Positions 1-5,636 of a stretch of 5,636 nt of DNA are shown in pieces. Position 1 is the first letter of the stretch; the number at the start of each line of letters is the position of its first letter. The stretch comes from an uncultured Collinsella sp. Its GTDB lineage: Bacteria > Actinomycetota > Coriobacteriia > Coriobacteriales > Coriobacteriaceae. Made by a program: the position numbers and the translations under genes. The DNA lies in the NCBI GenBank assembly GCA_900757385.1, contig CAAENO010000217.1:1-5636 (forward strand). The letters are read 5' to 3'. A model generated the notes under the pieces. It was not told the origin of the DNA. It saw nothing but the letters and a program-made list of their open reading frames with translations, and made no database searches.

Positions 1-1
1 C

Positions 2-916
2 AACCTTATTCTGGATCGCTGGGTCGCCTCGTGTGCCGACGTCGACGAGTCGGTCGTCAATGCCCAACTGGCCCCGCTCGAGGAGATGGTCCACGGCTTT
101 GACTTTGTCCGCATGCTCCGCCGTTATCGCACGGCCGTCTCGGAGGGTGACGAAGACGCCATGAGCCGCGTGACCAAATGGATTCGCGGCGAGTACCGCA
201 CCAAGAGCGAGGCGCGCGCCGAGCTAGGCTCCTCGACCATCATCAGCGACGACGACTGGTACGACTACGTTAAGCTCATTGCGCGCTTTTTGGTCTGCAG
301 CGGCTACAAGGGCATGTTGGTGCTCATCGACGAGCTCGTGAATCTATACAAGATTCCCAACGCGATCACGCGCCAATATAACTACGAGAAGATCCTGACC
401 ATGTACAACGACACGCTCCAGGGCAAAGCGCAGTACCTGGGCGTGATCATGGGCGGCACGCCGACCTCTATCGAGGACCGCCGCCGCGGCGTCTTTTCCT
501 ACGAGGCCCTTCGGAGCCGTCTCGCTCAGGGCCGTTTTGCGCGCGATGATCTCAAAGACATGCTCGCGCCCATCATCCGCCTGCAGCCGCTCACCTACGA
601 GGAGCTGCTGGTGCTCATCGAAAAGCTCATGCAAATTCACGCCGGCTACTTTGGCTGGACGCCCACGCTTACCGAGAACGACTTGGTGGACTTCCTCAAG
701 ATTGAGTTTGGCCGCGTGGGGGCCGACACGCATCTGACGCCCCGCGAGGTCATCCGCGACTTTATCGAACTGCTCGATATCCTGTGTCAAAACCCCGATG
801 CTAACGTGGCCGAGTTACTGCAAAGCGTCGGTGGCGACGCGCTGGCGCCGGCAGCCGCAACAGACGACACCGGCACCGCAGGCGGCGACCGCAACTTCGC
901 CGAGTTCACCATCTAA
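2..916 (+). CDS. sngB: SngB/BrxD-type P-loop ATPase (DUF2791), 5' end missing
   Basis: The reading frame is open from the left edge to a TAA stop, giving 304 visible residues; the ATG at position 86 is internal, since the same frame continues upstream of it in coding style. What is seen: a Walker B strand MLVLIDE at nt 314-334, followed by the family-typical stretch with NLYK, TRQYNYEKIL, NDTLQGKAQ, then GGTP at nt 452-463 (sensor-like) and SYEALRSRLA, with a possible arginine finger. Family knowledge: this pattern is that of DUF2791 ATP-binding proteins, which include SngB of Shango and BrxD of BREX. The family is usually about 400-450 residues, so roughly the first 100-150, including the Walker A loop, are off the window. 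After a helical C-terminal part there is an Ala/Gly/Thr/Asp-rich, probably disordered tail ending in NFAEFTI. It lies upstream of a helicase gene in the same direction, which supports a defence role in the cytoplasm. Sure of the family; the choice of Shango over BREX is an inference. Confidence 0.85.
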   Translation, partial: NLILDRWVASCADVDESVVNAQLAPLEEMVHGFDFVRMLRRYRTAVSEGDEDAMSRVTKWIRGEYRTKSEARAELGSSTIISDDDWYDYVKLIARFLVCSGYKGMLVLIDELVNLYKIPNAITRQYNYEKILTMYNDTLQGKAQYLGVIMGGTPTSIEDRRRGVFSYEALRSRLAQGRFARDDLKDMLAPIIRLQPLTYEELLVLIEKLMQIHAGYFGWTPTLTENDLVDFLKIEFGRVGADTHLTPREVIRDFIELLDILCQNPDANVAELLQSVGGDALAPAAATDDTGTAGGDRNFAEFTI

Positions 917-1032
917 CCTACCAAAAAGGGACAGGTTTATTTTGGCAGGTTTTATCTGGGCAAACGTTGAAGCAGTAATGCAGCAAGCCGTTGCCAGCCG
1001 CGTTGAGAGATTCGTTGTTGAAAGGAGGCCCC
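917..1032. repeat. AT-richer intergenic gap with short tandem and inverted repeats
   Basis: This 116-bp gap separates the ATPase stop from the helicase start. Positions 932-945 (CAGGTTTATTTTGG) and 946-959 (CAGGTTTTATCTGG) form a directly abutting imperfect tandem repeat matching at 11 of 14 positions. CCAAAA at 921-926 and TTTTGG at 940-945 form a 6-bp inverted repeat with a 13-base loop. The stretch is much richer in A and T than the flanking genes. It is too weak in GC and lacks a following T-run to be called a terminator with confidence, and no convincing -35/-10 pair was found. It may be a remnant or copy of a dispersed intergenic repeat; that is a guess. No gene is supported here. Confidence 0.45.
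1021..1028 (+). promoter_or_regulatory. Ribosome binding site of the helicase gene
   Basis: AAAGGAGG is a near-perfect Shine-Dalgarno sequence ending 4 bases before the GTG at 1033. It decides the start: the in-frame TTG at 991 has no comparable site and would place this ribosome binding site inside the coding sequence. Confidence 0.85.
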
Positions 1033-3477
1033 GTGAACGCCTTTGACCGCTACGCCCCGTTTATCCAAGACTTCATCTACTCCCACGATTGGGAGAGCTT
1101 GCGCTCTATCCAGGTTGCGGCGGCAGATTCCATCTTCAACACACAGGACAATGTGCTCCTGACGGCATCCACGGCTTCCGGCAAAACCGAGGCAGCCTTC
1201 TTTCCCATCCTGACCGAGTTTTGGGAGAACCCGCCCGCAAGCGTGGGCGCCCTCTACATTGGCCCCCTCAAGGCGCTCATCAACGACCAATTCGTCCGTC
1301 TCAATGACCTGTGCGAAGAAGCCGACATCCCCGTCTGGCACTGGCATGGCGATGTCTCGCAGTCGCACAAGGCCAAGCTCATCAAAAAGCCAAGCGGCAT
1401 CTTGCAGATTACGCCCGAGTCGCTCGAGGCGCTCTTAATCCATAAGCACATGGCGATCCCGCGCATGTTCTGCGACCTGCGCTATGTGGTTATCGACGAA
1501 GTCCATTCGCTCATGCGCGGCGACCGCGGCGGGCAGACGCTCTGTCTTATCGAGCGCCTCTCGCGCATGGCAGGCGTGCAGCCCCGCCGCATTGGCCTTT
1601 CGGCCACCATCGGCGACCCCGAGCACACGGGCGCCTTTCTCTCGCAGGGAACGGGGCGCGACTGCGTTATCCCCCGCTTTGAGGAACCGCGTCGCGTGTG
1701 GCGCATCTCCATGGAGCACTTCTACAACTCGGGCCCCCAGGCTCAGCAACGAGGATTCATAGGCACAGGTCCACAAGAAGCCGAGGTGCTTGCTTGCGAG
1801 CGTATTGAGACGGCGGCGCCCGCGGCGCTGCCCGCATCCGGACAAGACATGTGCCACAGCGGACAGCTTACACAGGAAGAACACCGTCAACGTCGTGAGC
1901 AGGCGCGGGGCAAGGCCGCTCCCAAAGACCGTCGCACTTCCTCGGCCCCCGAGGGCGAAGTCGACATCCCACGAGCGACCGAGCAGGCGCTTCTCAACCC
2001 CACCGACACGGCGCCCGAAAACGCCGACCCCGGCATGGGCTATATCTTTGAGCATACGCGCGGCCGCAAGTGCCTGGTCTTTGCCAACTCGCGCGAGGAG
2101 GCAGAGGCCGTGTGCTCCATGCTGCGCAGCTACTGCGAGAGCCGGCACGAGCCCGACCGTTTTCTCATCCATCACGGCAATCTTTCGGCATCGCTACGCG
2201 AGACGGCCGAGGAGCTCATGCGCGACGAGGAGCAGACGCAGACAACCGTCACCACCTCTACGTTGGAGCTCGGTATCGATATCGGCCGCCTGGAGCGCGC
2301 CTTCCAGATTGACGCGCCGTTTACCGTCAGCTCCTTTTTGCAGCGCATGGGGCGCACAGGCCGTCGCGATCTTCCGCCCGAGATGTGGTTTGTCATGCGC
2401 GAGGAAGAGCCCGAGCCGCGCACGACGATGCCCGAAACCATTCCCTGGAAGCTCCTGCAGGGCATCGCGCTCGTACAACTCTATCGCGAGGAAAAGTGGG
2501 TCGAGCCACCCGAGCTCGATCGTCTCCCCTACAGCCTGCTCTATCACCAGACTATGTCGACCCTCACCAGCACCGGCGAGCTCACGCCGGCCGAACTTGC
2601 CCAGCGCGTGCTCACGCTCAGCTATTTCCACCGTGTCTCGGCAGACGATTACCGTGTGCTGCTACGTCACCTCATTAAGATCGACCATATCCAGGTCACC
2701 GAAGGTGGCGGGCTCATCGTGGGTCTCGCGGGCGAGCGCATCATCAACAACTTTAAGTTCTACGCCGTGTTCCAGGAAAACGAGGAGTTTACCGTCCGGA
2801 GCGAATCGGCTGAGCTGGGCACGATCGTTAATCCGCCCCCACCCGGTGAGCGCATCGCCATCGCCGGACACTGCTGGATTGTCGAGGAAGTGGACTGGAA
2901 GCGCCACACTGTCTTTGCCACGCAGGTCAAGGGCCGGGTGCCGGCCTACTTTGGCGACTGCCCCGGCGACATTAACACGCATGTGCTCGAGCGCATGCGC
3001 CAAGCGCTCACTGAGCACGCAGCATATCCGTACCTTATGGGTAACGCACGGGCTCGCTTGGCGCAGGCTCGTCATACCGCCGAGATTTCGGGCGCGGGAA
3101 CTAAGCCGCTCATCAACCTGGGTGGCGACACCTGGGTGCTCTTCCCCTGGTTGGGCAGCTACGCCTTCCTAGCACTCGAGCGCATGCTTAAAATCAAATG
3201 CGCCGCTGAGCTGGGCCTTCGCGGACTCGACCCGTCACGCCCGTACTTTATGCAGTTTAAGATGAAGGCCGACGAGGAGACGTTCTTTGAGGTGCTCGCC
3301 GCCGAGGCCGAAAAGGACTTCGATCCCATCGAGCTCGTCTATCCTGGCGAGGTGCCTTACTTTGACCGCTACGACGAGTTTGTTCCCGAAGAGCTCGTGC
3401 GCAAGGGCTTTGCGGAAGGCGTGCTCGACATAGAGGGCATGAAGCAGCGCGTTCACGGCTGGCGCGACCACGCCTAA
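1033..3477 (+). CDS. sngC: SngC/BrxHI-type Lhr-like DEAD/DEAH-box helicase
   Basis: ATP-dependent superfamily 2 helicase of 814 residues, started at GTG because of the strong ribosome binding site just upstream. Motifs seen, numbered from that start: Q-like region around Gln27; motif I TASTASGKT at 44-52; Ia GPLKALINDQ at 77-86; Ib TPES at 127-130; motif II DEVH at 155-158; motif III SAT at 190-192; motif IV LVFANSREEAE at 348-358; motif V TLELGIDIG at 410-418; motif VI QRMGRTGRR at 437-445. All catalytic motifs look intact. Residues from about 460 form the Lhr-like C-terminal half (winged-helix and beta-rich parts), with the FPWLGSYAFLALERML segment at 704-719. A Gln/Glu/Arg/Ala-rich linker of about 100 residues (232-332) separates the two RecA domains and looks disordered. 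The gene follows the DUF2791 ATPase, the order known for sngB-sngC of Shango and brxD-brxHI of type 2 BREX. It likely works with that ATPase on foreign DNA; the exact activity is not known from sequence. Confidence 0.9.
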   Translation: MNAFDRYAPFIQDFIYSHDWESLRSIQVAAADSIFNTQDNVLLTASTASGKTEAAFFPILTEFWENPPASVGALYIGPLKALINDQFVRLNDLCEEADIPVWHWHGDVSQSHKAKLIKKPSGILQITPESLEALLIHKHMAIPRMFCDLRYVVIDEVHSLMRGDRGGQTLCLIERLSRMAGVQPRRIGLSATIGDPEHTGAFLSQGTGRDCVIPRFEEPRRVWRISMEHFYNSGPQAQQRGFIGTGPQEAEVLACERIETAAPAALPASGQDMCHSGQLTQEEHRQRREQARGKAAPKDRRTSSAPEGEVDIPRATEQALLNPTDTAPENADPGMGYIFEHTRGRKCLVFANSREEAEAVCSMLRSYCESRHEPDRFLIHHGNLSASLRETAEELMRDEEQTQTTVTTSTLELGIDIGRLERAFQIDAPFTVSSFLQRMGRTGRRDLPPEMWFVMREEEPEPRTTMPETIPWKLLQGIALVQLYREEKWVEPPELDRLPYSLLYHQTMSTLTSTGELTPAELAQRVLTLSYFHRVSADDYRVLLRHLIKIDHIQVTEGGGLIVGLAGERIINNFKFYAVFQENEEFTVRSESAELGTIVNPPPPGERIAIAGHCWIVEEVDWKRHTVFATQVKGRVPAYFGDCPGDINTHVLERMRQALTEHAAYPYLMGNARARLAQARHTAEISGAGTKPLINLGGDTWVLFPWLGSYAFLALERMLKIKCAAELGLRGLDPSRPYFMQFKMKADEETFFEVLAAEAEKDFDPIELVYPGEVPYFDRYDEFVPEELVRKGFAEGVLDIEGMKQRVHGWRDHA

Positions 3478-3491
3478 GACCAGTCTTTTTT
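3476..3491 (+). terminator. Weak candidate terminator after the helicase gene
   Basis: AAGACCAGTCTT (3476-3487) can fold into a 4-bp stem AAGA/TCTT with a CCAG loop and runs into six consecutive T (3486-3491). It overlaps the TAA stop codon of the helicase. The stem is short and AT-rich, so terminator strength is doubtful, but position and T-run fit the end of the + strand operon, in a convergent gap of only 27 bases. In the - direction the same palindrome is not followed by a T-run, so it would not serve the opposing operon. Confidence 0.3.
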
Positions 3492-3504
3492 GGGACGGGG
3501 AGAC

Positions 3505-4383
3505 TTACTTGTCGTGAAGGACGGTGCCGAGGAAGTCGGTGTCGAAGGGCACGGCTTCGGCAAAGGCGTAGTCGCCGTCGCTGGCGATGAGCAGGTAGTT
3601 TTCCTCGCCGCTGAACTTCGCATCGCCACATGGGACCACCCAGGCGTGGACGAATACCTCGAGTGCCGTGGCAGCGCAGTCGCGAAGGAACGTCACATCG
3701 CTCCCCTCGTTTGCGCTCACGATATTGGCCACGTAGATACCCCCGGGGTTCAGGCTGCCCCGCACCAGGCGCAGCGCCTCAACGGTCGCCAGCTCGCGCA
3801 CGGGCTCGGCACCGCCAAAGCAATCGCTCACGACCACGTCATAGCGACGATGGCCCACGCTCGTCACACCCAGATACGAGCGAGCCTCAGCGGTAATCAC
3901 CCGCAGGCGATCGCCCACCGCGTGCTCCAGTTCATCCAGATAGAACCAACGGCGCGCCAAGCGCGTTATCTCTCCGTCATACTCGATGACGTCCATGCGC
4001 AGGACCTTGTGCGACATCAGCGCAAATTTGGGATAGGCAAACCCGCCGCCACCTAGCATAAGCATACGGTTGATACCGTGACCATAAGCGTCGCGCATCG
4101 CATCCTCGGCCTCAAACACGTCGTCAAACGCGCGATAGTACGCAAAGACGGGCTCCGCCCAGCGCTCGCCAACGTAACTCGCGCTTTGGTAGACGCCGCC
4201 TTGCACCAATACGCGAACTTCGTCGCCGCCCTCATCGTGCACGCGCTTCACACGTGCCAGCCCATTGCGGGTCCTCGCGACCTGCAGACAGGCAGCACGA
4301 ACAGCGACAGCGGCCGCACCAAGCGCCGCGGCTCCCAGAGCAACGCCGGCAACGACGCCGGCAGAAACACTCGGCTTGTTCAT
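3505..4383 (-). CDS. Membrane-anchored spermidine-synthase-like SAM-binding protein
   Basis: A 292-residue protein with a class I methyltransferase (Rossmann) fold of the spermine/spermidine synthase group. Seen: an N-terminal hydrophobic Ala/Val/Gly segment at about residues 9-33, a probable membrane anchor; a QGGVYQSASY segment at 61-70 resembling the substrate-side strand of the SpeE family; the nucleotide loop MLMLGGGGFAYPKF at 107-120; an acidic strand-end VIEYD at 132-136 expected to bind the SAM ribose; and VVVSDCFGG at 183-191 at the catalytic-strand position. True aminopropyltransferases usually have GGGDG and a D-S-x-D-P motif; here these are GGGGF and SDCFGG, so polyamine synthesis is unlikely and a methyltransferase or unknown SAM-dependent role is more plausible. 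The ATG sits directly after the stop codon of the elp3-like gene with AAAGGAG 6 bases upstream, so the two are surely co-transcribed. Substrate unknown. Confidence 0.82.
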   Translation of the reverse strand: MNKPSVSAGVVAGVALGAAALGAAAVAVRAACLQVARTRNGLARVKRVHDEGGDEVRVLVQGGVYQSASYVGERWAEPVFAYYRAFDDVFEAEDAMRDAYGHGINRMLMLGGGGFAYPKFALMSHKVLRMDVIEYDGEITRLARRWFYLDELEHAVGDRLRVITAEARSYLGVTSVGHRRYDVVVSDCFGGAEPVRELATVEALRLVRGSLNPGGIYVANIVSANEGSDVTFLRDCAATALEVFVHAWVVPCGDAKFSGEENYLLIASDGDYAFAEAVPFDTDFLGTVLHDK

Positions 4384-5636
4384 CTAGAGCTCCTTTTGCA
4401 GATAAAGGCCATGGTCATAAAATCCAAGATGGCGATAGTACTCGCGCGTACCGATCGCGCTGATCACGTTGATGTACGTATAGCCAGCGTCCCGAGCTAT
4501 CTGGCACGCACGCTCCACGAGCAAACGTCCCAATCCATGGTGCTGCGCTGCCTGGCCCTGATCGCCCACGCGCGCCGCCATGCCATACACGTGCACCTCA
4601 CGAATCATCGCCTCGTCCGGCATCGTCGGCAGCTCGTCCGCATGTGCGGCAACAAAAGCGCGATCGGGCAGCGACAACCGCAAAAAGCCCGCGATCTTGC
4701 CCCGCGGCGTCACCCACTGCAAAAAGCGCTCGTAAGTCACCGGCGTCTCGTACGCTACTTCCTCATCAAGAGATAGCTCATCCAAGTCGGCACCCGCCGT
4801 GCTGATCTCGCGATAGCGAATCTCACGCACCGTCGCACCGTCACCCCGAGCAGCCAGGCGGTTCTCGACGAGCTGACGCAGGTTGGGCTTCTTGTTGCCC
4901 ACCATGATGTCATCGGAACTAAAGTCGCGAATCATGCGGCTGATGCGGCAGAATGCCGGCGTCACCACGATGTCATCGGCCAGCACATCGAGCAGTTCTT
5001 CCTCGGTATAGGGGCGCCACTCGCCGCGCTCGTAGCAGCCCACCAGGCGCGAGCCCTCGATGAGCTCACACGGGTAGACTTTGACCTCGTCGGGCATAAA
5101 GGCCCCCTCGGTCATAAAGCGCTCGTAGTCGCGCTTGTCCCCCTCGGGTGTGGCGCCCAGCAAGTTGAGCATAAAATGCGCATGGATCTTAAAGCCAAAC
5201 AGGCGCGCAAGCGAAAACGCCCGCTCAATCTGCGCCACCGAAATGCGACGCTCGTTGATATCGAGTAGATGCTGGTCAAGGCTTTGGATGCCCATCTGTA
5301 TCTTGGTGCAGCCCAGACGGCGGATGAGCGTAAGCGCCTGCGGCGTTACGGTATCGGGGCGCGTCTCGATAACGAGTCCCACCACGCGATGCTTCGCCGT
5401 CTCGTTGATGCGCTGCTGACGCTCGAGCTCCTCCATCGTTGCCGTCTGCCACTCGGTGACCTCGCCCCACGGCGTACCGGGGCCGTACAGACGACGCACC
5501 GCGCGGTTATAGCCGCCCACGGCAGCATCCACACGCTCCTGCTCGTCGGCAACGCCGGCAGCGAGCTTGGCCTCGTCTGTCGCAATGTCGGCAGCCCGAT
5601 AGCGCTCGCGGCGCTCTGTTACCACCGGCGGCAGGG
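4384..5636 (-). CDS. elp3: Elp3-family radical SAM/GNAT tRNA-modifying protein, 5' end missing
   Basis: About 417 C-terminal residues are visible; the frame stays open to the right edge (the GTG at 5625 is internal), so the N-terminal part with the expected CxxxCxxC iron-sulphur site is off the window. Numbering from that GTG: NETAKHRVVGLVIETRPD at 74-91 is an Elp3 hallmark; the radical SAM barrel continues through GIQSLD (112-117), HAHFMLNLLG (148-157), VKVYPCELIEGS (181-192) and PNLRQLVENRL (247-257). The C-terminal GNAT domain (about 290-413) has the acetyl-CoA loop QHHGLGRLL at 361-369 and the ending IGTREYYRHLGF at 391-402. Family role: acetyl-CoA and SAM are used to form carboxymethyl-type modification on uridine 34 of tRNA. 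Departures from the usual consensus: NERRIS where NRGHT is common, LNLLG where PNLPG is common, and no cysteines in the linker VREIRYREI (266-274). First gene of a two-gene operon in this window. Family certain; exact activity in this lineage is inferred. Confidence 0.92.
   Translation of the reverse strand, partial: LPPVVTERRERYRAADIATDEAKLAAGVADEQERVDAAVGGYNRAVRRLYGPGTPWGEVTEWQTATMEELERQQRINETAKHRVVGLVIETRPDTVTPQALTLIRRLGCTKIQMGIQSLDQHLLDINERRISVAQIERAFSLARLFGFKIHAHFMLNLLGATPEGDKRDYERFMTEGAFMPDEVKVYPCELIEGSRLVGCYERGEWRPYTEEELLDVLADDIVVTPAFCRISRMIRDFSSDDIMVGNKKPNLRQLVENRLAARGDGATVREIRYREISTAGADLDELSLDEEVAYETPVTYERFLQWVTPRGKIAGFLRLSLPDRAFVAAHADELPTMPDEAMIREVHVYGMAARVGDQGQAAQHHGLGRLLVERACQIARDAGYTYINVISAIGTREYYRHLGFYDHGLYLQKEL
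4390..4396 (-). promoter_or_regulatory. Ribosome binding site inside the end of the elp3-like gene
   Basis: On the - strand AAAGGAG lies 6 bases before the ATG at 4383 and within the last codons (Gln-Lys-Glu-Leu) of the upstream gene. With the stop codon TAG directly touching the ATG, this fixes the start of the downstream gene and points to translational coupling. Confidence 0.85.

Noticed and set aside
86..88. ATG at 86 as the start of the ATPase gene
   Set aside because: The frame is open to the left edge with coding-like sequence and the family needs an upstream Walker A region.
942..978. Possible promoter with TTGGCA as -35 box before the helicase
   Set aside because: No matching -10 hexamer lies 16-18 bases downstream; not enough to call.
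991..1032. TTG at 991 as start of the helicase gene
   Set aside because: It has no good ribosome binding site and would bury the strong AAAGGAGG at 1021-1028; the GTG at 1033 fits better.
1435..2175. 246-residue antisense open frame opposite the helicase
   Set aside because: A high-GC mirror frame with no recognisable domain, start site or independent support.
1790..3172. 460-residue open frame on the + strand within the helicase gene
   Set aside because: Ser/Arg/Pro/Ala-rich translation typical of an out-of-frame reading of a high-GC gene; the helicase motifs are in the other frame.
3490..4056. 188-residue + strand open frame just after the helicase stop
   Set aside because: It is the antisense mirror of the spermidine-synthase-like gene, whose motifs and ribosome site are convincing.
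4078..4776. 232-residue + strand open frame across the two - strand genes
   Set aside because: It spans the stop-start junction of two well-supported genes and its His/Arg/Leu-rich product resembles no family.

Overview
The window reads as high-GC chromosomal DNA with strong Shine-Dalgarno sites (AAAGGAGG, AAAGGAG), tightly packed genes and GTG starts. Codon bias and protein style suggest a high-GC Gram-positive gut actinobacterium, most likely Coriobacteriia such as Collinsella. This is inference from style and recall, not a database match.

Left to right there are two blocks that converge. Block 1 (positions 1-3477, + strand) holds the 3' part of a DUF2791/BrxD-type P-loop ATPase, then a complete 814-residue Lhr-like DEAD/DEAH helicase. 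This ATPase-helicase pair is the core of the Shango anti-phage system (SngA TerB protein, SngB ATPase, SngC helicase); a brxD-brxHI pair also occurs in type 2 BREX. The deciding genes lie off the left edge, so the system type is inferred. A 116-bp AT-richer gap between the two genes carries a short imperfect tandem repeat and an inverted repeat, and may be a dispersed element.

Block 2 (3505-5636, - strand) holds the 3' part of an Elp3-family radical SAM/GNAT gene and, starting directly after its stop codon, a 292-residue membrane-anchored protein with a spermidine-synthase-like SAM-binding fold. These two form an operon with apparent translational coupling (TAGATG). The two blocks converge with only 27 bp between their stop codons, so the likely defence module abuts what looks like a tRNA-modification/housekeeping operon.

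The ATPase and helicase probably act together on invading DNA; the mechanism of Shango is not readable from sequence. The Elp3 protein probably modifies wobble uridine in tRNA, but its radical SAM and linker parts depart from the usual consensus. No tRNA, rRNA, CRISPR array or transposase gene is visible.
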